From positions 7,008,501 to 7,072,500 of the forward strand of contig OY987268.1 in assembly GCA_963920665.1 (NCBI GenBank): a stretch of 64,000 nt of DNA. The letters are read 5' to 3'. The notes under the pieces were generated by a model. It saw nothing but the letters and a program-made list of their open reading frames with translations. It did not search any database and was not told where the DNA came from. The DNA comes from Straminergon stramineum (Eukaryota; Streptophyta; Bryopsida; Hypnales; Calliergonaceae). The position numbers and the translations under genes are program-made. Positions 1 to 11,000 of this stretch are shown here, in pieces. Numbering within the stretch: the first letter of the stretch is position 1; every line of letters starts with the position of its first letter.

Positions 1-123
1 TTCAGTTACTTCGCTTGAAGGTCTATTTCAACTTCTATAGATATGGTCTATTTCAGCACAACTTTGCTTACACTGCTTTCCTGATCACTGTAAATTCTCT
101 CAGTTGCCATGTAAACTAATCAG

Positions 124-984
124 GGTGTTGCCCTTGTCCGTCTTCTTGCCAAGCAGTATTTTAAATTGCCAGATAAGGCCTCAATAGCAGACCTTATTGC
201 TGCTGGGGAGAACTACTGTGGAGGTGAGGTGGGAGACGTGGCCATAGACGCTTTCCCGGAGTACGAGGTGGTGCGGAAGCCTTGCTTTTCAGCTTCCTTT
301 ATTGTGGCATTCTTACACGACAGCTTGGGTCTTCCAGTCAGCAGCAGCCAGTAAGGCTCCTCAACATTTCTCAGTATTCTCCACCTGCACTGGGATTGAT
401 TTATGAACAACAAGGCTGCCAGTTTGATCATAGCATTCCCTAGGAAGGCCCTGGGAAGTTGTATGTGAATTTTAAGCTGTTATCTCAAGTGGTTTTTAGG
501 GTTTAGGGTTTAGGGTACCAGTTATATTTGGGCTTTAATATATAGTCTATGTACTATGGCAAATTGTAGCAAACATATAGATACATATGGGTGCTTGTGA
601 ATTTTAAGCTTGTTATCTCAAGTGTGTAACTGCACTAGAAAGGGAGCCCTGTTTTGTTTTTCCAATACCTAGGTTTTATTAAATACCGGACTTGGTGTGA
701 TGTTCTGCAGGGTGATGTTCACGGATGCAGTGAACAGCGTGCCAGTGGAGTGGACTGTGGGATTCCTTTTAACACAATTGTTAGAGAACAATAGCAAGTC
801 TACTACCGCTCCCATCATCGTTTTTGGAGACATTTTTGGCAACAACGTTGCCTTGTTTGTAGGGGTTTCAGTTGTCTTCGGCCTGTTGTGGTGGTTTGTA
901 GCGAGGTGGCGAAGGCCACAGCTGAAAACCATCTATGATTTGGAAAAAGGGAGATACTTCACCACTGCTGCTCGTGGGCGGTGA
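124..984 (+). CDS. Apyrase / GDA1-CD39 nucleoside phosphatase, 3' end (last two exons)
   Basis: This is the C-terminal part of a nucleoside tri-/diphosphatase that hydrolyses NTP/NDP to NMP, probably anchored in an endomembrane or the plasma membrane; the rest of the gene lies left of the window. Exons are 124-350 and 711-984. The intron 351-710 starts GTAAGG and ends TGCAG, and the split codon CA|G gives Gln in frame. The first exon holds the family-typical CFSASFIVAFLHDSLG stretch. The second begins with VMFTDAVNSVPVEWTVG, matching the conserved 'V-x-W-T-L-G' block near the apyrase C-terminus. A hydrophobic segment (NNVALFVGVSVVFGLLWW, then basic residues) predicts one C-terminal membrane anchor, as in membrane-bound plant apyrases. 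The left exon boundary (acceptor AATCAG at 118-123) is inferred from frame. The family call rests on motif recognition, not alignment. Confidence 0.75.
494..516. repeat. Interstitial telomere-type repeat in an apyrase intron
   Basis: Three consecutive TTTAGGG-type units lie inside the last apyrase intron (351-710). The motif is the Arabidopsis-type plant telomere repeat. Such short tracts occur in introns and promoters of plant genes (telo-boxes) and need not mark a chromosome end. Confidence 0.7.
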
Positions 985-2088
985 TTCATTTTGCAAATGG
1001 GGATGTTTTGCATCCTCATTGATGTATTTTATCATCTTCAACGGGGGTGCTTTATTGTCTTCGAATTCTCCATGTGATTGTATGAGCATGTTTGACACTT
1101 TTGTACTATCATCTATTCGTGGATCAATTAGTGTCCGTAGCAGTGTAAGGTAACAGCTTCTAATTATGACATGTTTCCAAAACTATCCCATGTAGATTCT
1201 TGCGTAAAATGTACAGCCTCCTCTCTTAAGAGCCTAGGGCTGACAATAGCTGTTACAGTGCAGTAATAGGAACTATGGTCAAACTTCAAACCCTTACTTG
1301 GATACATTTAGGTGTTGTTGCGTGAATTGGTGGCTCATACGGTCATAACTATCCAGCAATGAGCTAGACAACAAAGGATGTCTTCAGGAAGTGACTAAGG
1401 GTAGTTTTGTTTTGTTTGATGCATACCAAATCACCATGTACTATAGCAATTTTTATTTATTTTTCTCTCCTTACAACTTGGTTTAAAAGTTCTAAATTTC
1501 AAAAGTAAAATTTCTCTAACTTTGGAAACTTGGTTGTAAGAGTGAATATTTTATCTTAGTACTTTTGCTCATGAAATCAAATTCACTTTAAGGTGAAAGT
1601 TAAATTTTTGACCCCAAGCAAGACAAATAATCGATTTGTGAAATGGTCTTAAATTTTCAAAATAAACGCTATAACAATAAATAGTAACACTGTATTTTTA
1701 CTGAGAAAACCACTCATTGATTGAATATGGAAGCTGAAGCAGCTGACGAAAGCCTATGTCATCAGAAAGCCTATTGTTGTACACAAATAACTGAAGGCCA
1801 TTTTGATAGGCCAAAAAAATAGCGATTCTCATGTTGAAAACACGATCGACATAAAAGAAAAGCCAATTGACAGAATGGAAACGCCGTTGAAGGAAAGAAA
1901 AGGCGACTCCTCAAAAGTAAAGCCAACTTAAAGAAAGAAAAGTCGGTTCCTTGAAAGAAAAGACTTATGCACCGTGCATGTCCTTGGTCCCTGGCGAGCT
2001 CATCATCTCTGACTGTCCTTCCTCCAGGACCTTCAATTCCGTGCCATTAACTTAATCTATGGATACCCACTTCAATTTTGCCCTCTAG
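985..2088. other. Intergenic region between apyrase and the giant MULE
   Basis: No supported gene. The first part is the likely apyrase 3' UTR. From about 1,430 to 1,730 the sequence is AT-rich. From about 1,830 to 2,088 it carries runs of AAAGAAAAG and the text 'GCATGTCCT..GGCGAGCTC' that match 48,330-48,480 upstream of reductase copy B. This part is therefore the original 5' flank of reductase copy A, cut off from its gene by the 32 kb insertion. Confidence 0.6.
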
Positions 2089-2097
2089 GATTGTTGC
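2089..2097. repeat. Left 9-bp target-site duplication of the composite MULE
   Basis: GATTGTTGC occurs here and again at 34,230-34,238, directly outside the two outer ends of the composite element. Nine bases is the characteristic Mutator/MULE target duplication length. Confidence 0.85.
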
Positions 2098-2274
2098 CGC
2101 GTTCACTATTTCTCAGCATTCACTATTTCTCACCCTGGTTTTAGCGGCTCATTATGAGCCAAGCCCATAAAGGCTCCTACTGGTGCCTGCTGGCCAATTT
2201 GTGTCCCCTGCCTGACATCCAACTGGCGAGTATTTTACCCACCAGTAACTTGGCATAGTAACTCTTCAATGTTT
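2098..2274 (+). repeat. Left terminal inverted repeat, MULE copy 1
   Basis: The segment aligns, with gaps and mismatches, to the reverse complement of the right ends (34,045-34,229 and 19,787-20,073). Shared words in order are CACTA, CTCACCCT, GTTTTA, GGCTC, GTCCCC, CTGACATCCA, TTTTACC, and AATGTTT. The first about 18 bp are doubled imperfectly (2,098-2,115 and 2,116-2,133), each with a CACTATTTCTCA core. Confidence 0.7.
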
Positions 2275-2929
2275 CGCTTACAGTGTTTTGGCATCAACCA
2301 TGTCCCATCATGCATGCGGCATTGATGCATACTTCCCCATGGCCCATGGTTGTTGTTCCATGCATGTCCAAGGTATGTTCCATGCATGATGGGGTAGGGC
2401 CTTGTTTTGCGTGCCGTTGTCAATCGCCCGTCTTCATATATTTTGCTGTCTCAGTGTTCTGGCGTCTGTTTTTGAGCTGCCATTAGGGTTTCAGGGCGGC
2501 TAGGGTTCAGCTGGCGATGGAGTTTCTTCTCTTTTGGATTCCGGTTCTGCTTCTCTTGTGGTGGTTCTATGTTTTTGAGCTGTTAGTGTTGTAGGATTTT
2601 GGGAAAGTGGAAGGAGCGTCTTGTTGCTAATTTTGTATAGGTTTAGGCAAGGATGCTTTACAGAAATTCTTGTAGGTTTAGAGAAGCCGAAATCCCAGTA
2701 ATTGTCATGTCACTTTGGGTATAGTCTGCAATGTGCGTGTGTTTGGCATTTTAGGGTTTCAGGATTTCCAAGTGTACTCTACGGTTTAGTAGAATTATAT
2801 TATTTGTAGGGGTTGTATTTCTAAAGTACTTTGTCTTTAGGTTTACTATACAGTAATTGTTCTTTCGAGCAACCTTGAAGAACTTCTTGATATGTATGTT
2901 TAAGGACAAGGGGTATTCGTTGATTTGCT
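2275..2929. promoter_or_regulatory. Left subterminal region and presumed transposase promoter, copy 1
   Basis: No gene before the transposase ATG at 2,930. Positions 2,300-2,400 are unusually dense in CATG/ATGCAT/CCATGG palindromes (for example GATGCATAC, CCATGGCCCATGG, CCATGCATG). The same style of sequence recurs in the right subterminal region in inverse orientation. It could hold transposase-binding sites or RY-type regulatory motifs; this is inference. The remainder should contain the promoter and 5' UTR. Confidence 0.4.
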
Positions 2930-5900
2930 ATGGCAAATTTAGACGTTCCAGGGTTAGGGTTTGCTCCACCTACTTTCGTTCACATAGATTGGAGACTTGA
3001 TTCCAGGGGCAGTGTTTCTTGGAATGAGTGGTACAAGGAACAATTCCAGGTGCAGCTGAATTCTATTGAAGCAAAGGTACAACGTCCACCTGAAGGTCCC
3101 ATCCAGAGACTTGACTTGTTGTGGGAGCTACGGGAGACACATGTAGCTCAAGGACTCGATGGAAACAGGAAGAAAGACCTCGTAGTGGTTCATCAGTGTT
3201 TCATTCCTACTACCAGGATTGTTGACTTCATACAGGGGATGGAAAATACAAATGGGGGGGTCAGCTGCAAGTATGTAAAGATTCGAACAAAGCCGGAAAA
3301 GGAACCTGGTACATTCAAGGCTACTGCAACTGCAGCTAAGGAGGTCACCCGGTACAGATTGCTTTCTCATCCGTTTTGTGAATACTTCTCCCTCTAGGTC
3401 AGTGTTATTCCAGGAATTTCAGTGATACTAAGTGTTTTGGGCTTTCGTGTATTATTGTGTAGGTACCATTGCCAGTATGGTCCACAGGATCACACCATGA
3501 AGGTTAAGACAATCACTTCAGTGTTACTGCCAAAACAAAGACGGAAGGTGGTAATTGCGTCCACAACTAAGACACGACGGTCACGGAAGAAGACAGATGC
3601 TATGGAAGATGCGAACATGCAGCCGGACATAGGAAAAAAGAGAAGGAATAGGAAGAAGAAACTGAATGTACATACCAGTCATAGTGACAAAGGCATCATT
3701 ACTGTTGGAGATGGAGTTCTAGAACACAACCAACAGAGAACACAACGTCACACTGGAGAATCAGTTGCCAGCAATAGCAAAATGCGATGTCACGATTTTA
3801 TGAAGAGGGTTGAAGGTCATGTTCCAGGTGCAACTGATTCTATTGCCTCCCTGAATAGCACTGCTGATTCCACTCACCAACGCCTGGAGATAGACCTGAA
3901 TTCACCAGCAGAGAATTTGGAGGCAGAAGCCCCTCCTCTTCCTCTGAGCAACAACAATATTGTTCAAAAAGGTGGATTAGGATCATGCACATCTATGTCG
4001 AAGAAAAAGGCAGTTCCATGCAAGCGCCAACAATCCAAGAAACAATCGTCCAGAACACTATCGAATAACATTCTCCTTTTGGATCTCAATGTTCTTCCTC
4101 TTGACTACGGCACGGAAGAGACTTTGGAAGAAACGGAGCATGCGTGTGACACAGACATTCACCTTCTATCATCTACAACTGCGTACAATTTGCCTATATT
4201 AAATACCCCTACTGCATTGACTAATAGCGGGTCTATTCAAAACAGTGGTTTGCCGAGGAACACTATGGACGTCCGAAACACTGCTACAACGGAAAACGCT
4301 TCTCACCTGCTACAAAATGCTACCTTCGGGAACAATGTTTACAAACGTACAGCTGCTGCAGTGCGAGACAATATTGACATGGAGCACATTGCAATTCCGC
4401 AGTACACCGAACAAAGGTGCTCCAATGCACTTGCAACCAATATACCAAAGAAGGCACGAGACTCATTGAAGCAGTGGGGGGGCTCATTGAAGCGTGGATG
4501 TTTGGCGTCATTTAGTGTCAAAACCCTTTACCTATTATCGCATGTTGCTGAACTTTGCATCTTCGAGGCAGACCATGTCAACCAAGACCGGATTCAATGT
4601 CATAGACTACAGGATGTTGGGGACTGTAGTGCCTTTTCTTGGTAGTTATCCCCAGAAATCAAGGACTTCGTTCTTACACTCTTGAGGAATGGACATAGTG
4701 TTCCACAGATTATGGCCAAGCACATTGCAGTTGTCAAGAATGCTTTGAGAGATGGGAAGGAGATAACCAGAGACATGTTTCTCCATGAACGGGATGTGCG
4801 AAATTTGGCAACAAAGGTTGCCCGTGAGACTTACATGCTTCATAGTCAAGATGCGAAGAGTGTGCAGCTGTGGGTGCAGGAAAATCGAGACTGTGTTTTC
4901 TATTACCAAGAAACAGTCCTACCCGTCGAAGGAGGATTCACTACATCTGACATCCCCTTCATTGTTGGTATCCAAACACCTTGGCAACGTGAGATGATGG
5001 TTCAGTTTGGGCATGAGGGAGCTGTTTCAATTGATGCCACATTTGGCACGAATTAGAAGAAGGTACGTGTGTTCATTGTAGTCTTTCAACTATGTGAAAT
5101 GAGGTGGTCTTTACTATCATCTGAAGTATGTATTCTTCTGAATGTGGGTGGACATCTCCTTACTTCCCTTTATCGTTTTGCTTCTGCAGTTTCCATTGTA
5201 TACGGTAATGGTGTTCGACGAATGGCACAACGGAATTCCCGTGGCCTTTATTCTTACATCCCGTTCCGCTCAAGAGGACCTCACTCCTTGGATGAGGGCC
5301 CTGGACACAACACTGAAGAAAGAGAGCCCCCACTGGAAGCCAAATGCTTTTATTGTTGATTGTGCACCCGGGGAGATCAACAGTCTACGGTACAGACTTT
5401 GCACTCATAGCTCTTTATAGGACCGATCTACTGTAAGTGCTATCTGGAATACTGTGAAAATCCAGAAAATGTTGTTGTCGTACATGACACAGTCCATTTC
5501 AGTTATATGGAAGTCCTTGCTACGAGAAAACTCCAAATTGGCATTTTTATTCATGGAGTCGTTCCTATCCGAAACACTAACTGCTTTGTTTTGGAATATT
5601 GCAGGATTGTGTGGCCATTGACTGCCATCTTCCTCTACTTGTGGCATGTGCACAGGGCTTGGCAAAAACAAGCTTGCATCAAGATTCAGGATAGTGTTTT
5701 GCGATCTCAAATTATGAAGGGACTTGGGGGCATCATGTACGACCGCACGGGGCCTGCAGGAGAGGACGCCACTGGGTGGGCAGTTCAAAAACTCCAGGAA
5801 TTGGAGATTTCTTATCCAGCTGCAAATGAATTCTGGGATTACGTAAGACAACAATGGTTACCGAAGGTCCACATGTGGGTGGTGGGTTACAGGAATCTAC

Positions 5901-6817
5901 CGTATGCTGGCCAAGATACAAATGCAGCAATCGAAAATTATCATAGCTACATGAAGTCTGTCTTAAAGGCTGAAAGGAGTCGCTTGACTGGTCGCCATGT
6001 TGATTGGTGTATCCATGTTCTTACAGGAGATGTCCTCACACACTATTGGTATCAAAGAGTGAGGAAGCGGTTCGGCTTTGTGGACAATCATAAGGAGCGT
6101 GGGATTGTTGTTTGCGCTCTGATTCGAGCATGAGACATTGCAGACAGTGACGTAACATTGCCTCTTTTTGTTGGTGGGCTAGCCTATGTGACGTCGACTA
6201 GCCACCGGCATATTCGCTATGTTGTCCACAATCCTTCTGAACTGTGGGCGAGTTGCAATTGTGTGCATGCCCAAAAAGGTAATACATGCAAGTACAAGGT
6301 AAAGGTTTTGAGACTATTACACCCGGAATTGGCAGAGGGAATGGTGGCAAGGTATTGTGGAGCCTTGAAGGGGACAGCTGCAGCAGAGATAAGTCATTTA
6401 CAAACACCTTCTAGATCTGAAGCTGGGGCATCCATTTCAAGTCTGTATTTAGTGGGCCTAGATTCGCCACTGCAGTGCACATCACAATCCCAGCGGACAC
6501 GCCCTCCACTAGACTTGAAGTTAGCATTACCTGTGCTTGCAAATGAACTCCTCGATTTTGTTCAAGGAAACACTACGCTCATGGAGCACCTCCATGCAGA
6601 CTTCAATCGATCGTTGGGGAAGATGAAGATGTTGCTAGCTGAGATGGATTCGGGCAATATCCATCCATCGAACACAAATCCAATGTTTCATATAGTTCAA
6701 GATGGTTTGGGTATGCGCTTGGGACGCTTGAAAGACATGCTAGAGCGGAATAGAAGGACACCAACATCTAGAAGGTTGAGGATGGGTGGGGACTCCCTAG
6801 CATCGAGTCTACTATAA
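2930..6817 (+). pseudogene. MULE transposase with SWIM zinc finger, copy 1 (three stops)
   Basis: Mutator-like DDE transposase, which would cut and join the element ends. Exons: 2,930-3,351; 3,463-5,062; 5,190-5,389; 5,605-6,817. Phases match at every junction and give 1,144 codons. Catalytic acids are D665 (SIDATFG), D731 (FIVDCAP) and E851 (AAIENYH). A C/H motif follows the second Asp, but copy 1 has Tyr for Cys (LYLWHVHRAW; Cys in copy 2). The SWIM finger is CNC-x8-CKY at 958-971, its His changed to Tyr. The N-terminal half is basic (KKRRNRKKK) and carries EAR-like DLNVLP at 348-353. Stops at codons 535, 672 and 917; codon 917 is CGA to TGA against copy 2. No frameshifts seen. MULE family is certain; activity is not expected. 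Confidence 0.85.
4082..4099 (+). other. EAR-type DLNxxP motif inside the MULE transposase (copy 1)
   Basis: The codons spell DLNVLP within LLLDLNVLPLD, satisfying both the DLNxxP and LxLxL forms of the plant EAR repression motif. Copy 2 keeps it at 22,023-22,040 despite surrounding changes. A second, weaker DLN sequence (EIDLNSPAE) lies upstream at about 3,887-3,913. TOPLESS recruitment is inference from the motif alone. Confidence 0.5.
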
Positions 6818-8089
6818 GCGCAAGGTTGCCTGCAGTTTATAGTTGTACTGGGTTGCAGAATGTTTTAGTGTTTCGGACTTGAGTGTTTTGGATTCACTAC
6901 TGCGTAGGTAGGGGCACTTTCTTCCAATTCTCGTCACTCCCGACTATGGGTGAACATTTGGCACTACAGGAAGCAACAGTGCTTCTCGTTGCAATTTTCT
7001 CTTCTATAATCTGAACGAAATTTTCCTGCTTCTTATAATTCGTGAAGATGGACTACTGTTTCCAATTTCGTACATTTCAGATTTCCAAGGGAGATGTATA
7101 ATTGCAGTGCAAGGATTTCGGTGTCTACACATTCTTTTGGCCACACCTTAAAGTAATCTTTTTGGAAAACCACTGTCTCTACAAGTTAATGATATACTTT
7201 CTGTTCTGTTGTTCTTGATTTCATCTCATTGTAGCAGGGTCATGGTTTAGACATCCCACGCTCTCCCCTTTTTTTGGAGGTTGTTTTTCTAAGAACCTTG
7301 TAGCTCAGAGAAATTAATATTGTTTAAGCCGGGATCTCACGCACGCTCTCCATTTCTTTCTTTTGGTAACCAAGAAAAGGGGTACGCACACAAATATGCT
7401 TCCATGGAGCCCTTCTCTTGCACACAGAGTCACACCTACTTTTCGGGGGCCTTCACCTAAAGTATGTGAACCTCATGAACCAAGATTTGGTTGTAGATAA
7501 GACCTACGGGCTATGGTGGACTCCCTTTTGGGGGTTTCCGGCACCTACGAACTTCCAAAATGTCGTACATTGACTTGGGGGGAGGCAAGGCCTCACCTGG
7601 ACAACAAAACAGTTCGGTGTAGGACCAATAATTTGCCAATTCAACGTAGTTTGGCATATCAATGCACCTTTCATTGACTGCTCAAAAGGAAGGACTGTGG
7701 AATAGGACACATTTATGTACCATCTTTCCAAATTCGGCTTTCAGAATCTACATATAGTTCACAGACAAATTATCGCATACATTCAACAGAGAAGTCAGAC
7801 ATGCAATACGTCCAAGAAAAACTTTCGCAATTGAACAGAAGTTGCACTCCAACCCTAAATCACATATATGCTCATGAAATGGGAAGTTCCAATTGTACTT
7901 GAAACAGTACAATTCCGCTAATGGGCCACTATTGTCATAAGCCAAGGTTATAGTACAATAAGCCCTTCAAACAGGCGATGTCTAAATAATACACTGTTTT
8001 CAGAAAAAATGAACAGTACTAGACCCTAACGGAACTGGGATCCCAGTAATTCACAAAGAAGAGCAATGACTAAGACCGTTTCTTGACAA
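6818..8089. other. Spacer between the convergent transposase and Ulp1 genes, copy 1
   Basis: No supported coding sequence. The two genes point at each other, so this 1.3 kb should contain both 3' UTRs and polyadenylation sites. It aligns throughout with 24,758-26,026 of copy 2. Short open frames here are not conserved between the copies. Confidence 0.5.
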
Positions 8090-11000
8090 CTATAGTGGCC
8101 CACTTTGCACAGCGTCATCACCGGCATGGTATGGGCTTGCACGCACTTCTAAGGAAGACTCGCTTGTTGACCCAGCATATTGCAGTCGACAAGGGGGGTC
8201 ATACAGCTCGGAGATGGAAGTTTCGGTAAGCTCATCTGCCACTGCTGCAATCACATTCTTCTGCATCTCCCGGCCACGCTCTTCTACCATCACTTCAGCA
8301 CGAAACATTTCCCACGCTTTTGCACTGTCCAGAGTGGGGTCATTACCGTGACATATTCGGACATACAACTCCATGAAGCGTAGAACATAGAATCCACACT
8401 CGTAATTCCCTCTCTGGACAAATGTACGCACCTCCTCTGTCATGGGCGCCAAGGTTGACGGGGGCTCGTGCAATAATTGCCAAACTTTTCGTATCCGACT
8501 GATGTACTCCTTGTCTTCTACTCCGGTATGCATGGCTGCACTATCTAAGTGAAACACTGCAGTCGCGGTGAAGATGAAGAGCGACCAATGCAAACCACCG
8601 ACGTAAGGAACCAAGACTTCCATTTCTGGGGGGCACGTACTGTAGAATCGAGAAGGAACGAGATACTCACGACCCCACTTCAAGAGTGCCTCATTTGTTT
8701 GTATGTTCCAAGCTCGTCCAAGAGGGCCTTGCATAAAAGACGAAGCTATGTACACACGACCTCGTGCCTCAACAGACAGGCTCCACCACAGCCGCCGACT
8801 AAGGAGCTCCATGATGTTCTGTCCCAGAAATTTCTTACACCGACGGAGGTCTCTAAGTTGCGACAAGGGTACCGGCAAAGAGTCCCATTTTCCACCGAAG
8901 AAGTGTATTACATTGCCATCAACGTCACCTTTGCCCTTCCTGCCACAAAAAACACAAGCCAATGTCTTAGAGCTACTGTCTCATAACCCAAGGAACAGCA
9001 CATTTCAAACTTAAAGTAGAAAGAGCCCTCGTACCTTGGCAAGGCTTCTATGAGCTCCTCTATCTTCAAGGAATCATAGGTTTTCGGTATAGAGACCCGA
9101 CACCAAGCCTTTGGGTCACGGTCCCTATTGGCAAGAGAGGCAAATGTGACAATCTTCCGATGAGTCACTCGACGCACGCTTTCAGGGTCGGGGACGACCC
9201 TGTCGGTCTCCTGGATTGCCTGTCCGTCGCTATCCTCATCAACTTCTGCATTGGTATCCTCTACCGTACCTTGCAAGGCTGCGAACTCATCCACCAAGCT
9301 ACGTGGAGTGGCTTCCACAACAGCGAAGGTGCTCTCAGAAATTGTCGTTGCCTTACAAAGAAGCCCGATGAGAGTCTCAGGAGTGCCTAAAAGAGGGAGC
9401 CCCTGGATGTCCAAGTCTTGCGTCGCAATGTCATCCACATGCACGGCTCTTCGCAGTTGGGACATCGTGAAGGGGTCGGACAAGGAAGCTAGCTCCGAAG
9501 TGCTCACCTTCACCTCCATGGGGACTTTTGCCTTCCCCTCCTCACTCTGCGCAATTTCCTCACGATACTTGGCCCATGCATCACTCTCATCCTCTTCGAT
9601 TGCCGTGTCCAGAGATTGCACGAGGTCCAAGATTGAGCGCCGTCTCTCATTCACCCTTACAGCCCACGTTGGCGAAGCTTCATCTGCAACCCACCCAATG
9701 TCCAGGTCCTCTCGCATTCGGAGGCACTTTGCCCAATATTTTGACTAGTCTCCCCAATGCTCGTGCAATGTCGTTGTTCAACAACGCCTAAACGCCTCAG
9801 GGAAGTCGCGTGCCAGGTCTTGAAGGGCGCGCACACGAACATTCCTCACCCACTCCATAATCCCATCCATCACTCGATCTTCTTTGCCTTCACAGATCAT
9901 CTGGGCGTCCCTGGTGACAGATGTGTGAACAATGTCAAATTCAAAAGCCGCCATGCCCGAAAAGCGGAAAGGTGCTTCGTATGTATAGACTGACAAGGCT
10001 AACATGATGGGGGACTGCCGCTTGCACATTGTCCGAACCAACGAGGGACTGATCCCGAACATGGGACAACTAAGTTGCCTCCACCTTCCGAATAGGTTGT
10101 GAAGTGCGATCCGCAGCACCTGCATGAACGCCGGTGGCTTCAGCCGAGGAACTGCGTGTTTTAGTAGAAGGCGGCGGACCTCCATAGCCTCTTCATCTGC
10201 AATGGGAACAAGCATTTTAATCAACCAAGCTCCATGGCAAGTAATTGACTAAATCAGAAAAATGTGGTTGGATGGGGTGAGAACTCATAGGATGGCGTAC
10301 CATCATGACGCCATGGCAGCGGCGGCAAATTGTGGAAGATTTTCTTATTCTCTGACACCACCAACCAAATTGGGCACCAATCCCACAAATTCTGCTCCCG
10401 CCTGAATCGTGTTCTGTATCTGAAGTCCTCGACAGCTTCAGATACGATGCGCTCTTGCTGTGCACTCAATTCAGAAGCAAAATTCTAGCACTTCTGCTTG
10501 TACCGGTCAAGGTCGTAGATGTACTGTAGATAATTGGCCATTAGTTCAATGTCGGGTGGAACCTTTGAGTACTTCACACTATGGCAAAGAGAATTTATGG
10601 CGCGTCCAACCACCTCGCAGACTTCGGGATAATCCTCTTCCTGTAACAAGCCCAAACACTTTCTTTTGGAAATGTCTGTAGAAGACCAATTATACTGTAC
10701 AGTACTGACAGTAAGCAAGTCACCAAAATAGAGGATGGAAACCATGCACACTAAACAAGACTACAAATATGGAAACGAAATAGGAAACTATGAACAAGAC
10801 ACAAACAACTGTGCCTGGAAACATTGAGGCCGAAACAGTAATGTTGAAGTGATGAACCTGAAACACTATGACAAAACATTGAAGATGGAACATTGGAACA
10901 ATACGCTGCACTGGGTGCAGTGCCTATGAAACATTGGCACGAACATAGTGAAACATGTTGAATGTGGCAGTCTATAGAAGCTGAAAGCATAGAAGGAAAA

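Noticed and set aside
3352..3397. Continuation of transposase exon 1 to the stop at 3,397
   Set aside because: It ends in TAG and cannot be spliced in phase to exon 2. Ending at the GTACAG donor after 3,351 joins in frame to YHCQYGPQDH.
8549..9014. Plus-strand open frames opposite the Ulp1 protease domain
   Set aside because: They are mirror frames of conserved minus-strand coding sequence with intact catalytic residues.
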